Assembly (NCBI GenBank): GCA_012656075.1
Contig: JAAKBF010000012.1
Coordinates: forward strand, 124,001-188,000
DNA from: Phytophthora hibernalis
Taxonomy: Eukaryota > Oomycota > Peronosporomycetes > Peronosporales > Peronosporaceae
Length of the DNA stretch: 64,000 bases
Reading direction: 5' to 3'
Under the pieces are notes generated by a model, which was not told the origin of the DNA, did not search any database, and saw only the letters and a program-made list of their open reading frames with translations. The translations under genes and the position numbers were made by a program. Of this stretch, positions 1 to 10,792 are shown piece by piece. Each line of letters begins with the position of its first letter. The stretch's first letter is position 1.

Positions 1-2
1 CT

Positions 3-176
3 GTTGAACGCTACACAAGGTTAAGTAGCCAAGTGACATCGCGGATGGGGTCGCAAAATGATGGCGAAGCCGTCATTGCAACAATATTAAGGGGCTCCCC
101 ATGCCCGGATACCCCGGCAGTGGAGGAGATACAATGCAGCTTCGACATCTTGTGCCGTTGTCAGCACGCCCATGAA
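3..176 (+). pseudogene. Tyrosine recombinase, C-terminal tail only (left arm)
   Basis: The frame opens at the window edge with a short stretch containing the candidate nucleophile (V-E-R-Y-T-R-L). It matches base for base, in inverse orientation, the end of the recombinase at 5543-6529. The rest of the gene lies outside the window. A small difference from the right arm changes the last codons. It is one end of the same YR element described at 5543-6529. Confidence 0.75.
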
Positions 177-199
177 TCGAGAGTGACTACGACAGAAAT
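120..199 (+). repeat. Split direct repeat, copy B1 (left arm)
   Basis: About 80 bases that recur at 359-436 with few mismatches, 239 bases apart. The pair follows the end of the YR gene. A B1-A2-B2 order is the terminal arrangement known for Ngaro/DIRS-type YR retroelements. The mirror copies lie at 5519-5598 and 5282-5359. Confidence 0.75.
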
Positions 200-358
200 G
201 GATATTTTCACGTGCAAGGTGAAAATAACTTCTGAGGAGAGGAAACGGAAGATGAAACCAACGCAGTGCTGTATCTAGGGACAGTCACCGCTCGTAGCAG
301 TCGTAGCGTTAGTTTTAGATTCTCCCTCTGCCGCTTAACCCAGCATGTCCAGATACGT

Positions 359-436
359 GTGGAGGAGATACAATACAGCTTCGACATCTTGTGTCGTTGA
401 CAGCACGCCCCGAATCGAGAGTGACTACGACTGAAA
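359..436 (+). repeat. Split direct repeat, copy B2 (left arm)
   Basis: Second copy of the repeat at 120-199. The segment between them (200-358) would be A2 of a split-direct-repeat terminus. The piggyBac-like gene starts about 120 bases further on. Confidence 0.75.
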
Positions 437-559
437 TACCGGAAGCCACAGGTAGTTGATGTCATCATCATTAGAGATTGCAGGTTCTTTTGGACGCCAC
501 TCATTTCTCTCATTTCAGAATTCGCCGGCAAGCACGCAGATCTCACAAACGCAATACAA

Positions 560-3028
560 ATGGCATTCCAAGTACGATGGAGAGAGCTAAAGAAACTCGG
601 GTGGCAGTCGGAGAGGCCGACCGGTCTCTCAAACGACCACACGTACTTCAAACCGGGCAAGACGAAGAAGGATGTGCAAAACGACGACTACTTCGAGGGC
701 GCAGAAGCGCTCATGCGGTACCTGGACCGCCTAGACCTCAGTGCGTTTGGCCGCTACGGCTATTGCTAGTAAGTATCTAACAAGCTGTATGGATTCATTC
801 GCAGAGCAAATGGTGCGCGAGAAAGCCAATAGCCACGAGGCGTATTCACGGGATGTTGATGCGCTAAACCAAGCGGCCAGTGAAGACTCAACACTGGCGA
901 GAGCTGCCAACGCAAGCGGAGCATCAGGAAGCGAGGCGCATTTTCCGGCTCGCTCCTCCGCACATGTGGGATACCATTGTTGGGACAAGTGACTATTTCG
1001 AGGCGAGCCTCGACGCGAGGGTGCCAGCCCAGCCCAGCACGCAAAGCAAAGCAAAGGCCACCAAACTGAAAAACAAGGACTTCAAAGTACAACTCCCGAG
1101 CAAATAAAGGCGTCACTCTAACGCACCCCGAATTATCCGGCCGAGATTGTTGTTTTTCATTGGCTTGCTGATTGCAAGTACCATCGCGCCGAAGAAAGAA
1201 AAGTTTGAGCACCACCGGAAGACCACCGATGAAGGGGCAATCCCTCGGGGTTGCTTCAACGCCTCCATGGAGCGCGATCGATTTGCGCACATATGAAGGA
1301 ATCTCCATTTCAATGACAACGAAGACTCGCGCGCGCAGACCGATCGCGCTTGGAAACTGCGTCCTACATCGAAACACTGCAGGAGACATTCCAGGCTGAC
1401 TATATTCCACCCCAATCATGGTATTTGATGAGGCGATGACTCCTTCGCGGTCAACGTTCAACCGTATGAGCGTCTACATGAAGGACAAGTCCTACAAGTG
1501 GGGAACTAAACGTTTCATGCTATGCTGTTCAGAGACAGCGTATTGTATTGGGTAAGGAAGAGCGTGCCTTTGGGCGCGCTCTGTTTTTGTTTTGTTTCTA
1601 AAGTTGTCTTATCGTGTCTAATACCATTGTGTACTTTCTTATTGTGTGCGATACAGCTTCGAAGTCTATTGTGGAAAGCGCCAGATGCAAGCAGACAGCA
1701 CGGTCCCCGATGCGAAGTCTGGCTCGGCAGCTGTGGTGCAGAATCTTCAGCATGTGTTCGGTGCTACGCGGCCTCCTGATTTCGGCCTTATAGTCATGGA
1801 CCGATTCTATACGTCAGTAGTTCTAGCGATGCAACTGAAGACTATAAAGTTCTACACTGTCGGGACTATCATGATGAATATACAAGGTCTGTGCGAAGCC
1901 ATTCTACCGTTCTAACTGAATTCTTGGAATGATTTTCTACAGAAAAAGCTGAAAAATGGGCGACGAGCGTCGAACAAGCGACCCAAGAACATCGAGAAAG
2001 GAACTTTTCAGGTGGCGGATTCTCCGCATGTTCCAGCAATGAAGGCGATTCGCTGGTACGACAACCAGGGTGTGCATATTCTTGTGACTGGGGGTAGTGG
2101 ACAGCAAGACCGGGTTGTATGACGTGACCAGGAAACTGCAGAACAAGCTGAGCTGATGGCACCAAGAGTGGTGAAGGATTACCAGACGTACATGGTGTGT
2201 GGGGACGTACACGACCAGCTACGCTTGCAGAGGTAAGTCTTGATATCGTGTATGTACAACTTTAGATGAGTGAGCTAATGTGTATGCTACCTTTATGAAT
2301 TCAGATACTCTCTTCAATTGACTCGGCGCTACAAGAAATACTACAAGTCGCTGTTTCTGGGGCTTATTGATCTCGTTATCATCAACGCGTTTATCCTCTA
2401 CAACTACCGACGCACAGTGGATGGCAAGATCAAGATGTCGCACGTGCGGTTTCTGAGGCGGCTCCATTTTGAGCTGATTCAGCTCAAAGCCGAAAACTGG
2501 GCCGAAATGTTGCGCAATCGTGGGATGCAGCCAACGCCAACTAAGCAACGCCAGGCTGCTATCAAACATGTACCCGTGCAGAGTGACGAGTGGCGTAAAG
2601 GCAACTCTGAGGCGACTAGGAAGCGCCGGCAGCGCGATTGCAAAGTTTGCTCCGTTCTAAAGGGCGCCGACAAGCCCCGGGAAGAGCACGTTCAACTGCG
2701 CGGAATGCAAGCTGAAGACCGTGTTGAAGAACGCCGATGCTGCGCGGGTGTTCCTGTGCAACAAAATCAAGCACACGAGTCAGGGTGAGGCAGCGACGTT
2801 TTTGATATTTGGCACAAGCACTGGAAGAATGGTACCTTGATTCCGAAAGCCGACGTCAAGAAGCGAGGTACCATCCGCGCACGAAACCCCTCGAGACGAG
2901 GAACTGACACTGGCACTGGCGCGAAGGCTGCATCACAGGCGTCGAGTGATTCTGAACGTGCAGCACCGCAAGCGTGCCCGCCAAGAGACAGAATAGCTCA
3001 GCCGTATCTCCTCCCTCATTTTATTTGA
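560..3028 (+). pseudogene. piggyBac-like (PGBD) transposase, left arm copy
   Basis: A DDE transposase of the piggyBac family (DDE_Tnp_1_7), which would cut and paste DNA in the nucleus. The N-terminal block at 560-769 has the W-R-E-L..GW and Y-F-K-P-G pattern seen in oomycete copies. The catalytic Asp candidates sit in VFDEAMTPSRS (near 1420), IVMDRFYTS (near 1800) and CGDVHDQLRLQR (near 2205). The C-terminal zinc finger begins with CKVCSVLKG (near 2640) and continues after a frameshift. Two introns are visible by GT-AG and by joining of the flanking frames: 1552-1656 and 2233-2304. Damage includes an in-frame stop near 1299 and several frameshifts. The last part (after 2660) lies in the palindrome spacer, so only this copy has a complete tail. 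Confidence 0.85.
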
Positions 3029-3055
3029 TCTGTTTTGAGTATGATGCTAGGCCTT

Positions 3056-5158
3056 TTAGAACGGAGCAAACTTTGCAATCGCGCTGCCGGCGCTTCCTAG
3101 TCGCCTCAGAGTTGCCTTTACGCCACTCGTCACTCTGCACGGGTACATGTTTGATAGCAGCCTGGCGTTGCTTAGTTGGCGTTGGCTGCATCCCACGATT
3201 GCGCAACATTTCGGCCCAGTTTTCGGCTTTGAGCTGAATCAGCTCAAAATGGAGCCGCCTCAGAAACCGCACGTGCGACATCTTGATCTTGCCATCCACT
3301 GTGCGTCGGTAGTTGTAGAGGATAAACGCGTTGATGATAACGAGATCAATAAGCCCCAGAAACAGCGACTTGTAGTATTTCTTGTAGCGCCGAGTCAATT
3401 GAAGAGAGTATCTGAATTCATAAAGGTAGCATACACATTAGCTCACTCATCTAAAGTTGTACATACACGATATCAAGACTTACCTCTGCAAGCGTAGCTG
3501 GTCGTGTACGTCCCCACACACCATGTACGTCTGGTAATCCTTCACCACTCTTGGTGCCATCAGCTCAGCTTGTTCTGCAGTTTCCTGGTCACGTCATACA
3601 ACCCGGTCTTGCTGTCCACTACCCCCAGTCACAAGAATATGCACACCCTGGTTGTCGTACCAGCGAATCGCCTTCATTGCTGGAACATGCGGAGAATCCG
3701 CCACCTGAAAAGTTCCTTTCTCGATGTTCTTGGGTCGCTTGTTCGACGCTCGTCGCCCATTTTTCAGCTTTTTTCTGTAGAAAATCATTCCAAGAATTCA
3801 GTTAGAACGGTAGAATGGCTTCGCACAGACCTTGTATATTCATCATGATAGTCCCGACAGTGTAGAACTTTATAGTCTTCAGTTGCATCGCTAGAACTAC
3901 CGACGTATAGAATCGGTCCATGACTATAAGGCCGAAATCAGGAGGCCGCGTAGCACCGAACACATGCTGAAGATTCTGCACCACAGCTGCCGAGCCAGAC
4001 TTCGCATCGGGGACCGTGCTGTCTGCTTGCATCTGGCGCTTTCCACAATAGACTTCGAAGCTGTATCGCACACAATAAGAAAGTACACAATGGTATTAGA
4101 CACGATAAGACAACTTTAGAAACAAAACAAAAACAGAGCGCGCCCAAAGGCACGCTCTTCCTTACCCAATACAATACGCTGTCTCTGAACAGCATAGCAT
4201 GAAACGTTTAGTTCCCCACTTGTAGGACTTGTCCTTCATGTAGACGCTCATACGGTTGAACGTTGACCGCGAAGGAATCATCGCCTCATCAAATACCATG
4301 ATTGGGGTGGAATATAGTTAGCCTGGAATGTCTCCTGCAGTGTTTCGATGTAGGACGCAGTTTCCAAGCGCGATCGGTCTGCGCGCGCGAGTCTTCGTTG
4401 TCATTGAAATGGAGATTCCTTCATATGTGCGCAAATCGATCGCGCTCCATGGAGGCGTTGAAGCAACCCCGAGGGATTGCCCCTTCATCGGTGGTCTTCC
4501 GGTGGTGCTCAAACTTTTCTTTCTTCGGCGCGATGGTACTTGCAATCAGCAAGCCAATGAAAAACAACAATCTCGGCCGGATAATTCGGGGTGCGTTAGA
4601 GTGACGCCTTTATTTGCTCGGGGTTGTACTTTGAAGTCCTTGTTTTTCAGTTTGGTGGCCTTTGCTTTGCTTTGCGTGCTGGGCTGGGCTGGCACCCTCG
4701 CGTCGAGGCTCGCCTCGAAATAGTCACTTGTCCCAACAATGGTATCCCACATGTGCGGAGGAGCGAGCCGGAAAAATGCGCCCTCGCTTCCTGATGCTCC
4801 GCTTGCGTTGGCAGCTCTCGCCAGTGTTGAGTCTTCACTGGCCGCTTGGTTTAGCGCATCAACATCCCGTGAATACGCCTCGTGGCTATTGGCTTTCTCG
4901 CGCACCATTTGCTCTGCGAATGAATCCATACAGCTTGTTAGATACTTACTAGCAATAGCCGTAGCGGCCAAACGCACTGAGGTCTAGGCGGTCCAGGTAC
5001 CGCATGAGCGCTTCTGCGCCCTCGAAGTAGTCGTCGTTTTGCACATCCTTCTTCGTCTTGCCCGGTTTGAAGTACGTGTGGTCGTTTGAGAGACCGGTCG
5101 GCCTCTCCGACTGCCACCCGAGTTTCTTTAGCTCTCTCCATCGTACTTGGAATGCCAT
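3056..5158 (-). pseudogene. piggyBac-like transposase, right arm copy (3' truncated)
   Basis: Reverse-complement copy of the gene at 560-3028. It starts at the matching ATG (5158) and carries the same motifs and the same stop and frameshifts; introns map to about 4061-4165 and 3412-3483. It ends at the palindrome centre just after the first zinc-finger cysteines, so the C-terminal basic tail is missing. Its few differences from the left copy are mostly one-base length changes in runs, for example near 4785, 4620 and 3770. Confidence 0.85.
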
Positions 5159-5281
5159 TTGTATTGCGTTTGTGAGATCTGCGTGCTTGCCGGCGAATTC
5201 TGAAATGAGAGAAATGAGTGGCGTCCAAAAGAACCTGCAATCTCTAATGATGATGACATCAACTACCTGTGGCTTCCGGTA

Positions 5282-5359
5282 TTTCAGTCGTAGTCACTCT
5301 CGATTCGGGGGCGTGCTGTCAACGACACAAGATGTCGAAGCTGTATTGTATCTCCTCCA
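5282..5359 (-). repeat. Split direct repeat, copy B2 (right arm)
   Basis: Mirror of 359-436. With 5519-5598 it forms the B1-A2-B2 end of the YR element whose gene lies at 5543-6529. Confidence 0.7.
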
Positions 5360-5518
5360 CACGTATCTGGACATGCTGGGTTAAGCGGCAGAGGAGAATC
5401 TAAAACTAACGCTACGACTGCTACGAGCGGTGACTGTCCCTAGATACAGCACTGCGTTGGTTTCATCTTCCGTTTCCTCTCCTCAGAAGTTATTTTCACC
5501 TTGCACGTGAAAATATCC

Positions 5519-5598
5519 ATTTCTGTCGTAGTCACTCTCGATTCATGGGCGTGCTGACAACGGCACAAGATGTCGAAGCTGCATTGTATCTCCTCCAC
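5519..5598 (-). repeat. Split direct repeat, copy B1 (right arm)
   Basis: Mirror of 120-199. It overlaps the last codons of the recombinase frame, so the repeat is partly coding in this element. Confidence 0.7.
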
Positions 5599-6529
5599 TG
5601 CCGGGGTATCCGGGCATGGGGAGGCCCCTTAATATTGTTGCAATGACGGCTTCGCCATCATTTTGCGACCCCATCCGTGATGTCACTTGGCTACTTAACC
5701 TTGTGTAGCGTTCAACAGCGTCTGACTTCCATCTTTCAAACAGTTTTACTGCCAGGCTATCGAACCCCGCGTTGAAAAGCGCCATAGCTCCGCCACTTCG
5801 CAGGGAGTGAGACGCATATTCGTGAGCGTCAAAGCCCGACACGTGGGCAGCGTGCTTGATTGCTCTCACCACATCACGCACTTGCAAAATGTGCGTTGCG
5901 TCGACTTTGTACAATAAGTCTTCTGCACCGATTCCGAGTGCTTCGTGGTGACGCACAAGATACCATGCTGCTAGTACCGGACAGCACCATCGATGACCAT
6001 ACTTAGACATCTCTCGAGAGGTGCCCATTCCAAACTGATCGGACTTGTTTCCGCAGAACGCAGCGCCACAGTGTAGACATTGGATAACGTGTGGGTTTAT
6101 CGCCGCCCTTGTCGACGAATTTTACATCCGCTCGCCGAATCGCGTAGTGGTGCACCTTGGAACCTTGAGCAAGGTATTCGGATCTTCTCAAAGAAAGAAG
6201 CCCAGCACCGAAGACTCGGTGCTGGGCATCTGAGAAATCGAGGTACTCGTGCAAGTGTTTGAGGATTTTGGTTGTAACCGGGGATTGGGTGGGTCTGTTC
6301 TCCACATCCCCGTGAGTGCGAGTTGATGGACAGGCAGAAGTCTGACGTTGTAGCCGAGTGTTCGCCAATGATGCCACGCAACATGGCTGACTTTCGAGAG
6401 CACGGTTGAGGCAGCGTTTTCCATCCCAGCTTTTCCCCAACCATAGCGCCAACAATACGCGGCGAAGAGGGCGAGCTCGTATGACTGTCTTTGGGGGTCC
6501 ACTTCGGGAATCGTAGCTGCTCGCATCAT
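5543..6529 (-). pseudogene. Tyrosine recombinase of a DIRS/Ngaro- or Crypton-like element
   Basis: This would be the integrase-type recombinase of a YR mobile element. From the N-terminus (6529) there is a helical core-binding-like part with LSKVSHVAWHH. The first catalytic Arg lies in LRRSEYL (near 6170), then comes HSLRSGG (near 5800) with the H-x-x-R pair. The ERW and ERYTRL segments (near 5730-5700) supply the last basic residue and the nucleophile Tyr. At least two frameshifts break it, one around 6280 and one near 6040. It resembles the recombinases at 46174-47098 and 62816-63852. The downstream split direct repeats favour a YR retroelement over a Crypton, but no reverse transcriptase is joined to it here. 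Confidence 0.8.
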
Positions 6530-6597
6530 TCACTCGAGCTCGTATGACTGTCTTTGGGGTCCACTTCGGGAATCGTAGCTGCTCGCATCATTCACTC
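6473..6597. repeat. Tandem duplication, 63 + 62 bp
   Basis: Unit 6473-6535 is followed at once by 6536-6597. They differ only by a run of five versus four G. The duplication covers the first codons of the recombinase. Confidence 0.95.
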
Positions 6598-6603
6598 CAC
6601 TGC

Positions 6604-6723
6604 GAATACATGTGGCTTCCGATATTTCTGAAATACGAAAATCAAGATCTGCACAGCTATGCTCGGATTCGAAGATACGATGGGGATGCATGCCTAGACC
6701 TCGTTGACTTCAAGTTAGTATAG
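6604..6723 (+). pseudogene. Short coding-like remnant, unknown
   Basis: A 39-codon open frame ends at a stop at 6721. It begins with E-Y-M-W-L-P-I-F and has a plausible donor-acceptor pair just after it. A similar short segment (Y-L-W-L-P-V-F-Q) lies at about 5240-5290 next to the split repeat. It may be the flank of an older gene or element into which the YR element inserted. I cannot name it. Confidence 0.3.
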
Positions 6724-7619
6724 CTCCATACAAAAAAACGTGTAAATGTTCTTTAACGTGTCTAATACAGCATAAGCATGTTGCAGAAACGTGTCGAACA
6801 CAACATCTCGCGCTCGGGGGTTAAACGTTTCAGCTATCAAAAGGTATTATATTTGAGAATTTGTAATTTACGAAGAAAAATATAATTCTCTGATTTTTCA
6901 GGGTTTGGTCTGGAGGATGGGTGGGTGGAACTTTTAAATTACCCACCCCGGAGGTTTTGGGGTGGGTGGATTGAATACAGTAAATGGTTTATTCCAACTT
7001 AAAAAACCATTTCCGCAACCCTGGTAGGTGCGCAGAATCTCCACATCGTCATCTACGAAGGATGACACCCAGGCAACTTCGTGTCCGCTGTCTCCCTACC
7101 ACCGGCTTCGTTCGAGGCCAAGTTCTACCAGTGACGACTCGGTCAGCGTGCCACCATCCAAAACTACGCTTGTTGCATGCAGTGTTAGGTTGAGTTCTAG
7201 TCTAAGCTGACACTACTGTACCGGTATCGGATAATTGCGAGCCCACCCGCAAATTGCGACTGGGCTGACGTAATTTGCAGAGACCGCAAAATCGTCTCTG
7301 CGAAATGCGAGCGATTTTGCGCCACCTATCCCTTCATTTTGCTACAGGATTTGTGTCCGGTCCTGTTTGAGATTTGCGTCATTTTCTGAAGGCACCCAAT
7401 AAATGTGCAGCAGCAGCAAATTTTAACCGTATGTCGTGCTGTCGTAGTTAAAGGTGCAGTGATGACTCCCATTAATACAATGTACCAGGAAATTTTTCAT
7501 GTACATTTTTAGAAACGTCGGGTTTGCCCGTCAAACCCGACTTTGTCCAAAACATGCTAGACTATCATTGATATCCCTCATCGTCTTCCCTGAATCGTTG
7601 TGCACGTTATCATCGTCTC
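6724..7619. other. Intergenic, no gene seen
   Basis: No convincing frame. Around 7230-7440 there are repeated 'gcaaat/gcga' words, and a stretch near 7400-7430 resembles one near 10290-10330, so the area probably holds decayed repeats. 7500-7619 is the conserved 3' flank of the effector paralogues. Confidence 0.5.
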
Positions 7620-8030
7620 CTAGTCTGACTTTGACAAGTGTAGGAGAGCTTTTGCGGCCTTATACTCGTCCCTTGAGAGGCCAGCCTGGTTCACTGCACT
7701 CTTAAGTACATTCTTGTTGTGAATGGTCCCCATCTCCTTCAAAATGTTGGCGACACCGGTCATTTCTTGGCTGTCCAGCTTCTTGATGATATCGCTCAGA
7801 CTCGCATACTTACCTGTTCGCTCTTCGTCGGAGGCTACCGAGTCACCATCTTCTGGATCTGTGACCCGAAGGAACCTCCTCCTGGAGTCACTACTGATCA
7901 TAGCATCAGCCGAGAAGTCGGTTGTGGTCTTCGACAAGAGTTGAGACTCGTCAGCAGTCGTGAACGCTGCGACGATGCTACTGCGAGCCAAGACTGCGAC
8001 TGCAAGTGCAACGTAGAATATACTGCGCAT
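7620..8030 (-). CDS. RxLR effector protein, copy 1
   Basis: A 136-residue secreted protein of the oomycete RxLR class, expected to leave the pathogen and act inside plant cells; its target is unknown. I chose the Met at 8028-8030 because it begins a clear signal peptide (residues 1-22, hydrophobic core, A-A cleavage site). It is also the start shared by the other two copies. RFLR is at 52-55 and DEER at 68-71. The C-terminal half is short and helical with a Lys-rich end. Upstream in-frame codons to 8129 are probably leader. An Inr-like promoter lies at 8081-8094. It looks intact. Paralogues lie at 10793-11179 and 14557-14970, same strand. Confidence 0.92.
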   Translation of the reverse strand: MRSIFYVALAVAVLARSSIVAAFTTADESQLLSKTTTDFSADAMISSDSRRRFLRVTDPEDGDSVASDEERTGKYASLSDIIKKLDSQEMTGVANILKEMGTIHNKNVLKSAVNQAGLSRDEYKAAKALLHLSKSD

Positions 8031-8080
8031 GATTGTGGTGAGTGTTCTGCTAGAAGGATGGGCTTGTGACCTTAAAGGCG

Positions 8081-8094
8081 AAATGTGAAGTGAG
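8081..8094 (-). promoter_or_regulatory. Oomycete Inr-like core promoter, effector 1
   Basis: On the minus strand this reads CTCACTTCACATTT, close to the published oomycete Inr consensus (GCTCATTYYNCAWTTT). It lies about 50-60 bases before the ATG. The same element stands at the same distance in both paralogues. Confidence 0.6.
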
Positions 8095-9905
8095 ATCCCA
8101 CTGTTCTTAAGTCTGCATCGACTGGACAACGGTCAATAATGGCGGCCACGTAATCACAAAAGACCGTAAACTAAACAACGCACAGGCATTGGATAGAAGA
8201 CCACCTGCCATCGCCAACAATGGAGGCCGTGGCCTCACACACTGATAAAGCACACAAAAGTAAACAAAAGGTAATCATAAGTAAGCTATGCGCTGGCTTT
8301 GGATGGAAGACTACCGTCTCACGGGCCACTTATTTAATACCCTGTATAGTATACAAAAAGACTACATGTACACTTTTCGCTTCAGCTGCTGGGCGGCAGT
8401 CTTGCTGTCTTGACGCATTCAACCAAAAATGGCTCTCATGGAAGCCTGGGAGCATACTCGAGGCTGCGTGTCGCTGTGCATTATAAACTGTGTATACATT
8501 CAAATGTACACCGCCTATTGAATGCAGTATATTCATAAGTTACAGTGTATTCAATAGACAGAGCGCAACTGCCCTCTTGGCTCGCAAGCTCACACGATTA
8601 TTGATCCAGGATGTGTATGCTCGCTCATCATTGTTAAGTAGGATTTCTATTGCCCTCTTAAATAAATTTTCATAAATCGGGATGCGACTTTATTGAGTTC
8701 TACTCAACAAACCGCGAAAAATTTCAACTTACAAAGGCCACGTCTAAGTACATGTACGAGTTCGACTTTTAAATAAGCGTATCCGTCACTCGGATTCGAA
8801 TGCAAAATTGTATGTTCAGCCAACAGCATTTGCATGGTGTTTTAAGCTTATTACAAGTAAGCGAGTTGCTAGAGGATCATGCAGGCTCTGTTGGAGACTG
8901 TAACCAGTAGGACCTAGTTTCCAGCCAGAATCACCACCAGAATCATAAAAACATTGAAATTCAACCAGTGGAAAGAGCCCATATCTCTACAATCGAGAAC
9001 GAGATGGTCGTCCATTACGGACACCATTCAGGATGACGTAGCGCAATGGCTTACTGCGCGAGAGAAGAGGGCCTTGTTGGAGGGCGCGAGAACAAGCTGT
9101 AACTGTAGGGACCGTGGATGGCACCTGACGAGATGTTCTACTGATAAAGGAAGGTGGTATCTATAAGTGTAGATTTCTGTATCAGGTAGTGTATATTCAA
9201 CATATGTTTCTATTTTAACGTGGACGGGTTAGGGTTAAGAGGAAAGGCAGGGGGCGAAACCAAAATCTCCGGAACATCTTTTTTGATTCCTGTGTTTTTG
9301 CTAGCTCAAGAGGTAGTCAAAATTGGTCCGAACGCTGGATTAGGCCGAGGCTTTGTGATTACGATGATACCAACCACGTTTGCATACGTTTCGAGGGGAA
9401 TTCAGGACGTTGATTTCCTGAGGCACTTTGAGATTTTCAGGATTTGAGGCAGATGACATCCATCCCGCCCTTGTGTAAACGACGGGGACACAGATCAATG
9501 TTTTTTTCATCGAGGGTGTTTTTTCCGGTATCAGTAGCATCAGCCCACCTGTGACCTGCTCACAAACCATCCACAAACTCTCTGATTGCAGTACATGTAC
9601 TGGCGTCGAGCGAGTTGGACATGATTAATAGGTAGCGGATTAGCTCCAGAATGGATCGAATACGGAACTGATCAGAGATTTGAACAGGTTTCTGGGCCAA
9701 CAACCTCCAGTCGCGGCAACGTGTCCGTTCGCTGGTGAGCTTGTCGCTGGGCCCGCCTACGAAAATACCACGCGGGTTTGCTGCGTCTTCGCTCCTCGCA
9801 ACCGCTCACTCCCGCTAAACATACGGTTTGTGTATACAAACACGTAGTATAAAAACCTGATCGAAACCTAATCAGTTCCGTATACCGGTACGATCAAAAA
9901 AATAG

Positions 9906-9939
9906 CAGGTGGCGTTTGGTCCTATTATAACGCCACCTG
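9906..9939. repeat. Hairpin, 11-bp stem
   Basis: CAGGTGGCGTT pairs with AACGCCACCTG across 12 bases, extended by A-rich and T-rich flanks. Function unknown. Confidence 0.7.
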
Positions 9940-9985
9940 TTTTTTCCTAACTTAGGATACTAATTGACATTAATGTTAAAATTTT

Positions 9986-10014
9986 GCGGGATGATTTTAA
10001 TCAAATCATCCCGC
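9986..10014. repeat. Hairpin, 12-bp stem
   Basis: GCGGGATGATTT pairs with AAATCATCCCGC across a five-base loop. It lies 47 bases from the previous hairpin. Confidence 0.7.
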
Positions 10015-10792
10015 TGCCAAAATTCGACTCGGCAGGATCCTGTAGACTTTATACAATACAGTGAGGTCTTTTCATTCCATGATGCTGTTTCTGAGAAGAA
10101 CCGCGCTGCCGCTTTTGCCGCGACCACCGCCTGAACGTCGATCCGCTCTAAGAATCGTCAGAGCCAACACTTTGCTCAAGCTACCGGTATAGTTGTGTGA
10201 TATACGCGTAGCTTTCATTTCGGCCCACTCACACAACTGGAGGGCTAGGTGATCGCAATTTTGCTCTCAATTTGCATTTGCAACAGAATCAGAAAATGTG
10301 CTGCAGCAGCTTGCAAAACATTTAACCACTTTCATTTTTTGACATTTCAGAAGCTACTGTGTGCTCTCTCTTCGATACGCCGTCTATTTCCTCATTTTGG
10401 ATTTCACGCGAGTGGGGCGGGTGTTACAAGAATTCATATGATTGAGATTAATTGCGGTAACCACTGTAGATCTCCACAGTAAAATCCCTCAAAACCATTT
10501 AACATTATCAGTTTCTTACACCTGAGAACTGCGAACCCTGGTTTTGCTGTCAACGGTTTCGGTGCGGTTTGAATTTCAAACTTTGCACATCCATTTACAT
10601 GGTAAACTTAACATATAAAAGGTGATGAACGAAATGTCATCCGGCAGGCCTCTGCAACAACGTCAGATGTTGCCCGTCAAACCATTGCACTCTCCATTTG
10701 TCAGTTTATCTTGTCCAAAACACACTAACCTGTCATTGATCGCTCTCATCTTCTCGTTGTGCACGTTGATCTCGTCTCCTAGTGTGACTTTT

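Larger units (their letters stand above)
1..5718. repeat. Giant imperfect palindrome (2.66 kb arms)
   Basis: Bases 1-2660 recur as reverse complement at 3056-5718, around a spacer of about 395 bases. Paired positions sum to 5716 near the centre and to 5718 at the outer end, so only a few single-base indels separate the arms. The left arm is cut by the window edge, so the palindrome may extend further left; the right-hand sequence continues into the YR gene. Both arms share the same damage in the transposase they carry, so one arm was copied from the other. It may be a real inverted duplication or a fold-back assembly artefact. Confidence 0.95.
8131..10792. other. Intergenic between effectors 1 and 2
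   Basis: No frame here looks like a real gene. 8130-8280 is the conserved upstream flank of the effector module. 9906-9939 and 9986-10014 are perfect fold-backs, listed separately. 10620-10792 is the conserved 3' flank of effector 2. Confidence 0.5.

Noticed and set aside
766..1461. A 231-residue minus-strand open frame
   Set aside because: It lies opposite the piggyBac-like gene, has no motif of its own and is a shadow of that coding sequence.
5543..6529. Calling the first recombinase a Crypton
   Set aside because: Cryptons lack split direct repeats; the B1-A2-B2 pair next to it points to a YR retroelement, though no RT is attached here.
9906..9945. Hairpin followed by CTAA, as at a Helitron 3' end
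   Set aside because: The base after CTAA is C, not T, and no matching 5' TC end or Rep/helicase was seen.
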